The notes: generated from the sequence alone by a model not told the origin. DNA of 64,000 bases from Pterobdella sp. o SKG-2022 (GCA_964035795.1 OZ038325.1:3684277-3748276); one strand, 5' to 3'; numbered from the stretch's first letter, positions 21,785 through 33,750 are shown. Numbers and translations are program-made.

Positions 21785-21965
21785 ACAATGATCTTCTTTC
21801 CCGTTGTCACCAGGAAGACATGGCTATCATCATCATAAGAAGACAATGGCGATAGATTGGTCATGTTTTGAGAAGAGAAGAAGTTTTCATAGTCAGAACA
21901 GCTCTTCATTGGACACCAGAGGGAAAAAGAAAACAATGCCGCCCGAAAACAACATAGCGTCGGAC
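21785..21965 (+). mobile_element. RTE-like LINE C-terminal fragment
   Basis: The plus strand reads [32 protein letters not shown] and [17 protein letters not shown] text, the usual C-terminus of an RTE-type polyprotein. It is followed directly by the (CA)n(TA)n tract. Confidence 0.7.
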
Positions 21966-21986
21966 ACTAGAAGCAGAACTCAAGGA

Positions 21987-22125
<139 letters not shown>

Positions 22126-22139
22126 CGTGTGTAAAAGAG

Positions 22140-23477
22140 GTAAGATGAAAGGATGCTTTAACTAGGATGGTCACAGGAAAAGACAATGAATACAAGTTTA
22201 TTTGGTCTGCGAGTAGTACTGGGGTTGGGGGTGTGGGTGTTTTGGTAAGCAGAGATTGAATAGGTGAAATAGTGGAGGTCAATAGGGTTAATGTTCTTAA
22301 AGCTTCTGATTGGGGATCGTATTATAACCGTTGTCTCAGCTTATGCGCTACAGCAAGGATTAGCAGATATAGATAAGGATAAATTCTATTTCTTCTCTAT
22401 CCAGACTAAGCGAGAACGCAGTTGTATTCTTAGGTGGTGACTTGAATGAACATGTAGGGTGGTCGAGTAATGGCTATGAGGGTTTTCATGGTGGTTTTGG
22501 ATATGGGTCTAGAAATCAGGAAGGTGAAAGAATCTTTGAGCTAGGTGCAGCTTTAGGTATGTGTGTTTGTAATACGTTTTTCAAGAAAAGAGAGCAGGTT
22601 AGTAACATATGTTTCCGGTACTGTTAGAACCCAGATTGACTATATTAAGGCCAAGAGTAAAGACAGAAAATGTGTTAAAGATGTAAAAGTGCTGCCTGGG
22701 GAAGAGGTTGTGCAACAGCATTAATTGCTACTGTGTGACATATTAACAGGGGCCCATGAAAAATTATAGAAAAATTTTTGTGCCAAAAAGGAAAGTGTAG
22801 AGATTGCAAAAGACCTCAATCAGAAACGAATTTGTAGCCCAATTTAATAGAGAAGATTACTTGTCCCCGATGTAAAAACCCATTTTTTGCACAGTTCACT
22901 TCACTTACTAGTCAAAATGCTTCAGCAAAAAATTCTGTGAATGACAACTAGCTTTTACTTAAGAAGAACCTGTTATCAACTTCGAATCACGTCTGTGGAG
23001 TCTTTTCCAAGGTGCCATGGAAAAAGCAGACGTGGGGGTGGAATAGTGAGGTAGACACGTCAGTAACAAAGAAAAGAAACTTTCAAACTATGAAAAGCGA
23101 GTGGTAGTCGTGATGACTATGTCTCAGCTAAACGAGCATCTAATCGCATAATATAAAATGCCAAAAATGAGGCTTTGAAATTTCATCTTCAGAAGAATAA
23201 GGTTGATTTTACCAACATCTTTAGTATAGCCAAGCAAATGAGGCATAATAACCAAGATGTTGTGGGCCAGAAACCAGTGAAAAATGACACGGGCACGTTG
23301 TCATTAGATGACTCTGAAAAGAAATCCGCATTGAGAGAATACTATGTCCGCTTACTTAACCATGAGTTTCTATGGAATGAAAATAATCTTTCTGATGTAC
23401 TCCCGGTGGAAGGTCTTATCACTAATGATATGGTTTGTAAAGCCGTTTGTAAAATGATTCTTGGCAAAGCTGCATGA
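22140..23477 (+). mobile_element. Finger-type LINE: endonuclease and linker
   Basis: The plus strand shows GVGGVGVLVSRDWI and ITVVSAYALQQGL, then FLGGDLNEHVGWSSNGYEGF (22430-22490), GFGYGSRNQEGERIFELG and a decayed TQIDYI; then linker text (KFHLQKNKVDFTNIFSIAKQ, 23175-23477). It stops at the start of the RT (VCKAVCKMILGKAA), where antisense L2-like sequence begins. Several frameshifts. Confidence 0.75.
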
Positions 23478-23479
23478 AT

Positions 23480-24095
23480 TCACTACAGGAAAAAATAAAA
23501 CTAAGACAAAAGCTAAGTCTCCTAAGAGTAGAAGAAAGAAAAGAAAGATGCGAGGAAGAGAAGGTGTAAGTGTCGTCAGCAAAAAGCTGACTTTGAAAAA
23601 AAAAAATTCGATAAGACAAGGGAGATGAGAGGTATGAAGAATAAAGATAAGAGGTCTGAGAACAGATCCCTGAAGAACACCAAAGAAAACAGAGAGAGGA
23701 GAAGAAAGAGTTGTTAATAGAAACAGTGGAGGAACGCTCAGAAAGATAGGAGGTAAGCCAGGAAGAAAGGAGCCAGAAAAACCAAAAGAGGAGTAGAGAT
23801 GCTAAAGTAAAAAAAAGTGGTCAACAGTATCAAGAGCAGGAGAAGTCAAAAGAAAGGAGAAGGGAAAGCTTGCCAGATTCGGAAGCTAGAAGAGCATCAT
23901 AAAAGATTTTAAGAAGGAAGGTTTCAGTAAAGTGAAAGGGTCGAAAGCCAGATTGGGTAGAGGGAAGAAGATTGATAGAAAAAAGAAAGTTTGAAAGTTG
24001 GAGGTTAACAGCTTTTTCAAGAATTTTGGAGAGAAAAGAAAGGTTAGAAATGGGTCGGTACTTGGAAATGACAGAAGGATCGAGTTTTGAAAGAG
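23480..24095 (-). mobile_element. L2/CR1-like LINE, RT part, minus strand
   Basis: The reverse complement gives LDPSVISKYRPISNLSFLSK, ILEKAVNLQLSNFLFSINLL, STQSGFRPFHFTETFLLKI and GVLQGSVLRPLIFILHTSHL, which is typical L2/CR1 RT. Frameshifts are present. It ends at 24095, where the 2A-type LINE starts; the 5' part of the same element type reappears on the other side at 27530. Confidence 0.75.
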
Positions 24096-27000
24096 GCAGG
24101 TCTACGCGTGGTCGGGACGTGTCCTCAAAAGAACCAAATCTGCCTCAACACCTCCCGTCCTCTCTCTCTCTCTCAACAAGAGGAGGACCTCAAATCAGAC
24201 CATATTTTTTATGGCCTGCCCCCACCAAGACCTGGACTGGTGGAAAAGGGTTCAGCTGCTTCTTGTAGGAAATGTGGAAAGCAACCCGGGACCCATGCGG
24301 TACTGTGTTATATGTACATGTAAAATCATCTCATATCAAACCTCTATCCAATGCAATCATACCACCCTTCACTGGATTCACCTCAGATGCTCACAGATCA
24401 AACTCAAATCCTACTCACCCTCATTCATATGTCACACACATCAAATCCCTACTCCAAAAACTCCTTCCCACACACATAATCTAACACAAAAAAACTCTCC
24501 ACACACATAAACAAACCAAACCAACCAACTCCCCTACCCACACCCCCCATAACAACACCAAACAACATCAATATAATACAACTCAACATCAACTCAATCA
24601 CCAAGAAAACAACTGAATTCACCCACCTAATACACAAACAAAAAATACACATTATCACACTACAAGAATCCAACCTCAACAGCAAACACGGAACCCCACA
24701 CATCCCTAACTTCTCAGTCATTAGTCTAGACAGACTCTCATCCCAAAAAGGTGGAGGTCTGCTAACCTACATCAACAACAACATAACCTACTCACAAATC
24801 CCCACTCCCACAAACCTGATCACCAACAACATCGAACTCATCACAACAAAAATACATCTCAAACACACCAATCTACACTTTTCAAACGTCTACATTCCAC
24901 CTAACACCAACAACATAGACAAATCAATCACCAACCTCTTCATCCACCTCACAAGCCTTCCCAATTCCATAATCACGGGTGACTTTAATGCCTACTCACA
25001 AACATGGCACTCTCTTTTCACGGACCACAGAAGCCAACCCATAACCTCACTCATCCTCAATTCAAACCACATCATTTTTAACCAAAACACTTCCACCCGA
25101 CTACCATTCAACCCAAATCAACAACCCACCTCCCCCGACCTCACGACAGCAGACACCACAATATCAGCCAACCTCACTTGGCAAGCACTTAAAGCCTCGA
25201 ACTCCTACCATCTCCTAATCCTCATCACATTCAAAAACAAATACAAAATACTCACAACTAAACCCCTCAGAACTCTCACTAACCAAAAAAAAGCCAACTG
25301 GCCCCAATTCACCAAAGACATAAAATACACCCTTAAAACACACCTCTCCACAAAGACCCCCACACAGCTAACCACCTCATTATAAACGCCGTACTCACAT
25401 CAGACCGAATAAACATCCCCAAAGGAACAATAAAACCCACCTATACCCCACTTCCCCAAAGCATCACTACACTCATATCGAAACGAAACCACACCAGAAC
25501 CCTCAATAACAAAGGTCCCTCATTACCCACACTCAACCAACACATTACCCACCTCATTCAACAACACAAAATACAAAAATGGGAAGAGCACCTGAAAGCC
25601 GACTGGGACCACAAGAAAAAATCTCACGTCCTATGGTCCACAGTAAAGGCCCTCAACCCCAAAAAACCTACCACAATCACCGAATCAGATACCATCTTCG
25701 CTATAAAACAATCTAAAAATAACAGCTCTTCAGGACCAGACAATATCAACACCAAACATCTCAAACACCTAGGACCAATAGCCATCAAACACCTAACCAA
25801 CTTCTACAACATGACAATCAACACAAACACCATACCCCAAATATGGAACACCTCCAAAATCATCCCCATCGCCAAACCCAACAAAAACCCTTCTCTTCCC
25901 TCCTCATACAGACCAATAGCCTTACTCTCTCCCATAGCAAAAACTCTAGAAAAAATCATCCTCCCACACATCACCATTAATATAATCCTCCCAACACACC
26001 AACACGGCTTCAGAGCCGCACACTCCACCACCACAGCCCTACATCAAATCAATAACACCATACTCACTGGTTTCAATAAAAAAAACCCCATAGAACAATC
26101 CTCACCGCCCTCGACATGACCAAAGCATTTGACACGATCAACATCCACCAACTCATCCACAAAATACACAACACCAACATTCCTACAACAATAATCAAAT
26201 TTTTGGCCAACTACCTAAAAGGCCGCCGACAATACACCTCATACAACAATCACACATCAAAACACACAAACATCAAAGCAGGTGTCCCCCAAGGGGGCGT
26301 CTTATCACCCACTCTCTTCAACATATACCTCTCAGACATACCACTCTCCAAAATCAGCTCACTCAATCTCATCACTTACGCAGACGACATCACCATAACA
26401 TCATCCCACCCCAACATCAACACAGCCACCTAGAACCTCTACCCATACCTCAATGAAATACACACATGGGCTCACAATAACAACCTACAAATCAACCTTA
26501 CCAAAACTTCATCAACTCTCATGACCCCAGACCCATCAAAATATAACAAACTTCTGAACATCCACATCAACAACATTCCCATCCCCACCACCTCCAACCT
26601 TACCATCCTTGGCTTAACTTTTGACCCCAAACTAAAATACTCCACCCACACATACAACACCATCACTAAAGCAAAAAAAACACTCAATCTCTTAAAACTC
26701 CTCACATCAACACTCTGGGGAAAAAGCAAAGAAACACTCATCACCATATACAAAACATTACTCCTTCCCATCATCGAATACGCCAACACCATCTGGTCAC
26801 CCATCATCTCATCCACCTCCCTCAACAAACTCAAAAAAATTCAAAATGCACCCTTGAGATCAATCACTGGCTGCACCCTAGACACCAACACCCAACACCT
26901 CCACTCAGAGACCAAAATCCTCCCACTCCAAAACCATCTCAAACTCCACGCATCACAACTCACACAAAAAGCCTCCCACCCACTCATCCCTTATATCCAC

Positions 27001-27512
27001 TCACCACACAAGAAGCCCACCCCAGCTACAAAAAACAATCCACATTCAACAACATCAACTACACCCTAAACATACCCTCTTCCACCCAGACCACCTCTCA
27101 CACACAAATAAAAAACAACATGAAAACAATACACACAAAAATAGTTCATGACTACATATCATCCACTCACAAAAAAATTCTCAGCAAGCAACCCACACCC
27201 ATTCATGAATCAGAAACCACCCTAGACCACCACACTTGCCGCACCCTCGCCCAACTCAGATCAAATAAATCATCTTTCATCCTCTCATATCTCAACAAAA
27301 CCCAACCCTCATTTCATCCCTCACCTTCATGCCCACTCTGCCAAACACACATTCCCGACACCCCTCACCTCTTCACCTGCCCCAAAATAAGTACCACACT
27401 GGGCCCCGAGAGTCTGTGGACCGACCCCGCGAGAGCGGCTGAGCTTTTCGACCACTGGACGGTCTTGATGGGACATGAGGAGCACCCAACAAGACTAGGG
27501 TGCTCGGGATAA
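24096..27512 (+). mobile_element. 2A-type LINE, 5'-complete copy (copy d)
   Basis: About 3.4 kb CR1/Jockey-like LINE. It starts with GCAGGTCTACGCGTGGTCGG, the same start as the copy at 51605, so 24096 is probably the true 5' end. Order: leader with a (CT) run; ATG at 24211; 2A-like motif; Cys/His finger (CVIC...HWIHLRC, 24304-24400); endonuclease (NINIIQLNINSI, LQESNL, ITGDFNAYSQTWHS about 24976-25010); linker; RT (SYRPIALLSPIAKTLEKIIL 25900, TKAFDTINI 26119, GVPQGGVLSPTLFNIYLSDI, YADDITIT 26379); C-terminal CPLC...HLFTCP (27330-27380). Tail GGGATAAAAAAAAAA. Frames are broken at about 24480, 25385, 26118, 26432 and 27067. The sense strand is A/C-rich and very G-poor until about 27400. Confidence 0.9.
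24271..24294 (+). other. 2A-like ribosome-skipping motif
   Basis: Codons for N-V-E-S-N-P-G-P at residues 21-28 after the ATG at 24211, preceded by hydrophobic QLLLVG. The 2A consensus is D-V/I-E-x-N-P-G followed by P, where the ribosome skips the last peptide bond. Here the first Asp is Asn, and all the other residues fit. 2A-like motifs at the N-terminus of APE-type LINEs followed by a zinc finger are known in animals, for example in sea urchin CR1-like elements. Activity is inferred. Confidence 0.7.
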
Positions 27513-27529
27513 AAAAAAAAGAATGAGCA

Positions 27530-27965
27530 TAGTTGATGAAAAAAATAAGAAAATTTGAGTGTTTGGAGTGGAGTAGAGAGCGATAGGTTGATAGGTGTGA
27601 AAACCAAAGATCATGAGAGGAGCAGAGGGAGAGGAACGATGAGAACGTTCAAGCTTGCGTAAAATACGTTTGAATGTGACGCATTCATCATCAAACCAAG
27701 GAGCTTTGAAGGAGAAAGACTGTGGGTAAAAGATTAAATGGAAAGAAGCATATTCAAATTATTAGTGAGAAGAAAGTCTAGAGCAAAAACAAAGTCATCG
27801 ACGTCAGTGAAAGAAGAAGCAGAAAATGCTGGATGATAATTTTTTTGTCAAGTTGAGACCAAAAGCGACTTTGACAATGGAGGAGAGTTTAATGCGGTTG
27901 GTACGGAAAGAAGATTGAATAAGATGGTGATCAGAGAGGAGACTGGGTGAGCATAAATTTTCAAT
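27530..27965 (-). mobile_element. L2/CR1-like LINE, endonuclease end and linker
   Basis: The reverse complement reads SPSLLSDHHLIQ, APWFDDECVTFKRILRKLER and SHRSSPSAP, the end of an L2-type endonuclease and its linker. It is in the same orientation as 23480-24095 and, with it, brackets the 2A-type LINE. The linker-to-RT segment between them (roughly 450 bases expected) is missing. Duplicated at 62259-62694. Confidence 0.65.
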
Positions 27966-28181
27966 ATTTCAAAATGTTACTTAGTTAACGAAAAAATTTG
28001 TATCTCAATAAAATTTGGCTTCTTAAAAATACTCGTTTGATTGTGGCTAGTGTAAAATCATTAACAAAAATAATTATTTAAATTACTTAATACGTCTCTA
28101 TAAAATAATGTTTCACATCATTATTTTCTTTCACTGATTGAAATCATTTTGAATATAAACTAATAAATCATATTCATTTAG
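27966..28181. other. AT-rich sequence, duplicated at 62695-62910
   Basis: No coding sense. Would be intron if the exon at 28182 is real. Confidence 0.4.
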
Positions 28182-28267
28182 GGTCGTGGGTGCTCGACGA
28201 GGATATAAAGAAAGACATTAATCAAAGGAATTTGATGAACGGTGGGCTCAATTTTTTAACCTTTTGA
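28182..28267 (+). CDS. Candidate 3' exon of the Nup43-like gene
   Basis: It follows a TTCATTTAG acceptor. With the one base left over from the exon at 20928-21035 it reads G-SWVLDEDIKKDINQRNLMN and GGLNFLTF, then TGA. The SW-L-D--KD-------L pattern faintly recalls the Nup43 C-terminal region (human SSWLSTDPAKDRIEI, from memory). Alternatively it ends at an internal GTGGGC donor (28241). That phase would join a second open stretch at 29168 (ADAKGLKDWDPRIVTAELWG). If right, the intron from 21036 is about 7 kb and full of LINEs. An identical copy lies at 62911-62996. Confidence 0.3.
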
Positions 28268-28291
28268 GTTTGCGTTACCATGAAATCGTGT

Positions 28292-28340
28292 TAGATTATA
28301 TTATATATATATATATATATTTTATTTATTTATTTAACTG
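28292..28340. repeat. (TA)n/(TTTA)n microsatellite
   Basis: Short TA run followed by TTTATTTATTTA; repeated at 63021-63069 as part of the large duplication. Confidence 0.85.
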
Positions 28341-29516
28341 AATAATTTAAAAGTTATAACACAGTTTTTAACAAGTTTTTGAATATTATTTATAAGTTTT
28401 ATAAAATTGCTTTGGAAAACAAAACCTCAAAATTTGGAAAATTTGGACCTAACATTTTTCGAATAAGTTTTATCATTTTTTTCATACATATTACCATTAT
28501 TTTAGACATGTGACTAAATTTATTTTTGTAAAAAAGCCGTAAGCGTTACTATAGATCACTTTTTTCATTTTTGTCTTAATTTCTTTTTATATAAAGTGTA
28601 ATAATTTTAACAGCTAAGTATCATAGTTTTCACATATAAACAAGACTAATTAAACATAGTTCAATACATGCATTATATACATAGAGTATCACATTTGAAA
28701 TTAAAAAATAACTTATACTCATTTTATTCATTTGTATATCCATATACATGTTTATTAATTGATAGATATGTTTTGTATAAATTTGTTAATAACCGAATTT
28801 TTGTGCACATTCATCCGAATACATTAAATGCTTCAGTATCATAATAACCTGAACTTATGTGCTAAACTATCTTAAATGTAATGTTTTTTTTTTCTTATTT
28901 AAGTGGAAGATTTTATCTGCATTATTTATCTCTTGTTTTGTTTATAATTATCAACCAAAATGATATGATTTCCTAAAAGTTAGCAATCTTATAAAATAGC
29001 CCTTTAGTATTTGGATCATTCAAAGGATTCTCTTTGCTTTTTTTTATTGTCTTGTCCTGGATAGTTGTGAGAGATTTTGAGGTTTTTTTTATTTGGATGA
29101 GGGGGTGGACTTTCCTTTATTTATTTTTTTTCTTTCCATAACTTTTAAAGGGTTGTTTTTTGAGTAGGTGCTGATGCTAAGGGTTTGAAAGACTGGGACC
29201 CAAGAATTGTTACTGCTGAACTTTGGGGAATCATATTTTTTATTCTATTGAAAATACATATGCATAAGAGTATTCACTTATTTTATAATTATTATTATTT
29301 CTTACTATTTTATTTTAGAATAAATTGTTATTATATTTTTCATATTAATGGAAATAAAAACTTTCTGCTTATTAGTATTGTCAATATCTATATTGTTGTA
29401 TTGCTACCGAAATATTTGCTATCATTTAAATCTTATATGATATTTATACCATAACCTCCTCTAATAAAAATAATATTAATAACAATTATAATAATATAAT
29501 AAGAATTATTATTATT
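28341..29516. other. AT-rich unique-looking sequence
   Basis: No domain recognised apart from the small open stretch at 29168-29232 mentioned under the exon at 28182. The part up to 29271 is duplicated at 63070-64000. Confidence 0.4.
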
Positions 29517-32500
29517 ATTACTGTTATTATTATTATCCCAGCTATGGGTTAAATAGCTCCACTGCCTTGAGGACAGCAGTAGGCTCTGCAAACGTAAGGT
29601 GTTGTCCCGCCACTGGCCACGCCTTACTGGGTGCGTAGGGCATAGGATTTCTCCAACAAGTGGTCAGTAACCTCTGCACCAAAGATTACACATAAAAGTA
29701 ACAGAAAACCAGCATTCGTTCTTGGATGCTGGAATGTCAGGACTATGCTGACTGGCTTGTCCAATGCCACTGACTCGATTTTGGACATAAGGAAAACAGC
29801 AGCTATCAACAACGAGCTGCTACGGCTTCAGGTAGATATCTCAGCATTACGAGAGACGCGACCTGCTGAATCAGGGAGTCTTAAAGAGCCAGACTACACA
29901 TTCTTTTGGCAAGGAAAGAAATAAGAGGAGCAAAGGCAGCATGGTGTCGGCTTTGCTGTGCGCAACACACTCCTTGACAAAGTGCAGTTAGGTCACCAAG
30001 CAACTGAACGCCTCATGTCACTAGCCATCAACACAACTAACGGCCCAATCAACCTGCTGTGTACCTATGCACCAACACTCGAGGCCTCTGCGGAAGTCAA
30101 AGATGCGTTTAACAGTCAGTTAAACTCACTCATCTAAGGTATCAGCAGACGGGAAAATCTCATAATATTGGGTGACTTCAATGCACGTGTCGGCAGCGAC
30201 AACGAGGCTTGGCCGAACTGCCTGGGTAATTTTGGCGTAGGAAAATGCAATGACAACGGCCAAAGACTGCTGGAACTGTACTCATTTCAAGAACTATGTG
30301 TCACCAACACATTTTACTGCACCAAGAAACATCACAGAGTGTCTTGGCGTCACCCAAGATCCAAACACTGGCATCAGCTAGACCTGATCATCTCCAGACG
30401 CAGATTCCTCCAAACCTTCATCATCACCAAAACGTACCACAGTGCAGACTGTGATACTGACCATTCGCTGGTGTGCTGCATGGTCAAATTGCAACCAAAG
30501 AAGTTCTACCACACCAAACAACCTAGAACAGCTAAGGTTGATGTCAGCAAGACCAGACACCCAGATAAAGCAGCCACTTTTTCTTTCACCTTCAATACAC
30601 TTTTCAGCAACACATACGGCTTGCCTGCTGCGGAACTGTGGAACAACATAAAAACAGCCACTCACTCAGCTGCCATTTCTGCCTTTGGAAAGAAAAAAGA
30701 CCAACAAAATGACTGAAACACAGAAAACTCTGAGAAATTAGAACCCTTCGTTCAAGCTAAACGCAAGGCCTTGCAGGCATACAAAGACCGACCAACTCAA
30801 CTATCAGTGCTGCAATCGGCTAGAGACCAAGACAATTCCAAAGTGAGAGAATGTGTAAATGACTACTGGTCCAATCTCTGCAGTGCAGTCCAGCAAGCAT
30901 CAGATACACGCAACATCAAAGCTATGTACGACGGTATCAAAAAAGCAGTTGACCCAACCATTTCGAAAAGTGCTCCACTCAAGTCTGTCAGGTGATATAA
31001 TATCTGATAAGACCAAACAACTTGAAAGATGGGTAGAACACTACTCCGAGCTCTATTTAAGGGAGAACGCAGTTAGTCAGTCTGCGCTTGATGCCATAGA
31101 ACGTCTCACAACACTGCAGGAGCTTGATGACGTCCCATCTCTTGAAAATGTCTCAAAAGAAATTGATCAACTTCATTCAGGGAAAGCCCCAGGCAAAGAC
31201 AGCATTCTAGGGCAAGTCGAGCCTTCTGGAACCGCTGCACAATCTGCTGCTCAAATGCTGGGATGAAGGTGAAGTACATCAAGATATGAAAGACGCAAAC
31301 ATCATCACCCTCTATAAGAACAAGGGGGACCGCAGCGACTGCAATAATTGCAGAGGCATTTCATTCTTGAGCATCGTTGGCAAGCTGTTTGCACGGATCA
31401 TTCTGCGGCGACTTCAAGTACTGGCAGAGAGAATATACCCGGAATCGCAATGTGGTTTCAGGTTAAAAAGGTCGACTGTTGACATGATTTTCTCTACGCC
31501 AACTACAAGAAAAATGCCAAGGACAAAACCAACCACTGTACCTTGCTTTCATTGACTTGACTAAAGCGTTTGACCTAGTCAGTAGAGATGGTTTCTTCAA
31601 AATGATGCCCACCAAAGCTGTTGAGTCTGATTGGGTCTTTTCACGACGGCATGCTGAGTACCGTACAGTTTGTCGGTGACATCTCAAACGCATTTGGAAT
31701 TAAAAGCGGTGTGAAACAAGGTCGCGTACTTGCACTTACCCTCTTCGGCATTTTCTTTGCTTTGCTACTGAAGCACGCATTTGGAACATCAAGCGACGGT
31801 GTCTACCACCACACAAGAACAGATGGCCGCTTCTTCAACATCGCTCGTCTATGCTCCAAGTCGAAGGTAAGCAAAGTCACAGTTAGAGACTTGTTTTTTG
31901 CAGACGACGCAGCTATTGCCTCTCATACTCGGGATGGTTTGCAGCGACTAATGGACCGTTTGTCAAACGCATGCGATCTTTTCAGTCTGACCATTAGTCT
32001 AAAGAAGACTCAGGTAATACCAATAACAGCAATACCAATGCCACCTACCATCAGAATAAACGAGAAAGATTTGGAAGTTGTCAACCAGTTCCAGTATTTA
32101 GGCTCAACAACAACAGACTCGCTATCGCTGGATACAGAGATCAGCAAACGCATTGGAAAAGCCGCAACGACTCTGGCTAAGCTCACCAAGCGGGTTTGGG
32201 ATAACAAACACCTCACTATCACCATCAAAGTCAAAGTCTACCGGACCTGTGTCATCAGTACCCTGCTTTACGGCAGCGAATCTTGGGCGACTTATGTGCA
32301 TCAGGATGTCTGCAAACGTGACATGAAGGCATGCTGTATAGACACAGACAACTGGGAGAAACTTGCTGAAAACAGATCAACTTGGAAGTCTATAGTAATC
32401 AAGGAACTCTCCTGTGGTGAAGGGAAAATGGCTGAACAAGCAGCAGTTAAAAGACTTCAGACCAAAGCTAGCCAGCACACATCCGTCGAACAACAAAACA

Positions 32501-32640
32501 ACGCACCAGTCTTCACCTGCCTAAACTGTGGCCGACACTGCAAATCAAAGATCGGCCTCTACAGCCACAACAGACGGTGCACGACAAGTTCTTCAACAGG
32601 CGCAATTCCATAGTCTACGACTGAAGGATCCCACAAAGAT
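29517..32640 (+). mobile_element. Finger-ended LINE, long plus-strand copy
   Basis: Endonuclease from about 29700: VLGCWNVRTMLTGL, DISALRETRPAESG, LLCTYAPTLEASAEV, LILGDFNARVGSDNEAW (30160), HPRSKHWHQLDLII, DTDHSLVCCMVKL. Linker to 30995. RT: SGKAPGKDSI (31177), ITLYKNKGDRSDCNNCRGIS, YPESQCGFRLKRSTVDMIF, GVKQGRVLALTLFGIFFALL, DLFFADDAAIASHT (31890), SLKKTQVIPIT, QYLGSTTTDSLSLD. At about 32300 the text jumps from GSESWATYV to HQDVCKRDM, losing the usual LRWLGHV block. It ends with a C2H2 finger, CLNCGRHCKSKIGLYSHNRR (32517-32577), a stop at 32611 and a TTATTTATTTA tail. Frames are broken at about 30715, 30995, 31200 and 31555. Confidence 0.88.
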
Positions 32641-32754
32641 TATTTATTTATAGTTTTTAAAGACATCGTGTGTTCTTTCGTAAACTTGAATTTTTACCAG
32701 TAAACTTCAAATTATGAGGATTTATAAGAACACGTAGAAAAAAATTTTTTATTC

Positions 32755-32885
32755 AGCTAAAATTTTCAACAAGTAAAACCTCGTCATAAAGCTATAATTT
32801 TCGATAAGTTTAGCCTTATCATAAAACGTTAGGGGAAAAAAGTTTTATTTTTTTTTCGCTAACTTTTTATGATAAGTCAATTTGG
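32755..32885. repeat. MITE-like inverted repeat
   Basis: Contains ataaagctataattttcgat and cttatcataaaacgttag, with an inverted partner cgctaactttttatgataag. It belongs to the family of 10213, 20540 and 55385. Confidence 0.6.
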
Positions 32886-33610
32886 GTTTTACAATCTCCT
32901 GACTGGTATGTAACCAGATGTTCAAATTTCTTCTTGAACCAGGAGTTACCAACAACATTGGCAACATCAAATTCCAGCAGTCTTTCACCTTCATTGTTTC
33001 TTTTTCCCAAAGCCTGTCCACCATGCACATTCTCAAAAGCAGTAGTGTGATCCTATATGCCCATTCCAGTCTCCACATATGATTAGTTTTTCCGAAAATG
33101 AAACTCTAGCTATGGTGGATTGAAGCGCATAATAGAATTGATCTTTTACACTCTCACTAAGGTTAGCTTGAGGTGCATAAACACTCACAAAAACAAACAC
33201 AACTGATCCAACCATAATTAGAATGAGAATGATTCTATCTGAGACTCTAATCACTTCAAACACTTTTTCCCACCACTTCCCAGCCAGTAGAATTCCTACA
33301 CCACGAGTGCCCTCATCATTCCCACAACCAAAATACTTATATCGAAAAACTTTGCCTGCAATAAGTTTAAGGTTGGTCTTCCAACGAGTCTCTTGTAAAC
33401 AACACAGATCGACTCTCCTCCTCGACATGGTTTCCACCACTTCAGAAGCCTTCCCCCTCATCGAACCAACATTTAAAGGTCCGACTCGAAAAGAACTTTC
33501 ATTAACTGTGTGGCAATTTTTCTTGAAGGATGCCTTTCCTTTCGACCACTCTTTTTCAGATTTTTCTTCTTTTTTCTGGCTGAACCTGCAATTATTTTTA
33601 AACCCTTACG
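32870..33610 (-). mobile_element. Finger-type LINE endonuclease fragment
   Basis: Minus-strand text: VGPLNVGSMRGKASEVVE, RRRVDLCCLQETRW, FVFVSVYAPQANLSESVKDQ, LIICGDWNGHIGSH (33060), then after a frameshift GERLLEFDVANVVGNSWFKK and QSGDCKTQID. Ends at the MITE-like repeat; no RT follows. Related to copies at 22.1, 48.7 and 50.8 kb. Confidence 0.8.
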
Positions 33611-33750
33611 TTGTTATTGATATTTTTATTTAACCTATTGCTATTATATATATTACTCCCAATGTTTAAATAAGAAACTCGGCGTTTCACTTGACGCGAA
33701 GGAGGATTAGTGTTATGGGATAAGCTTAACAAAAAATCTCTAGAGTATGA

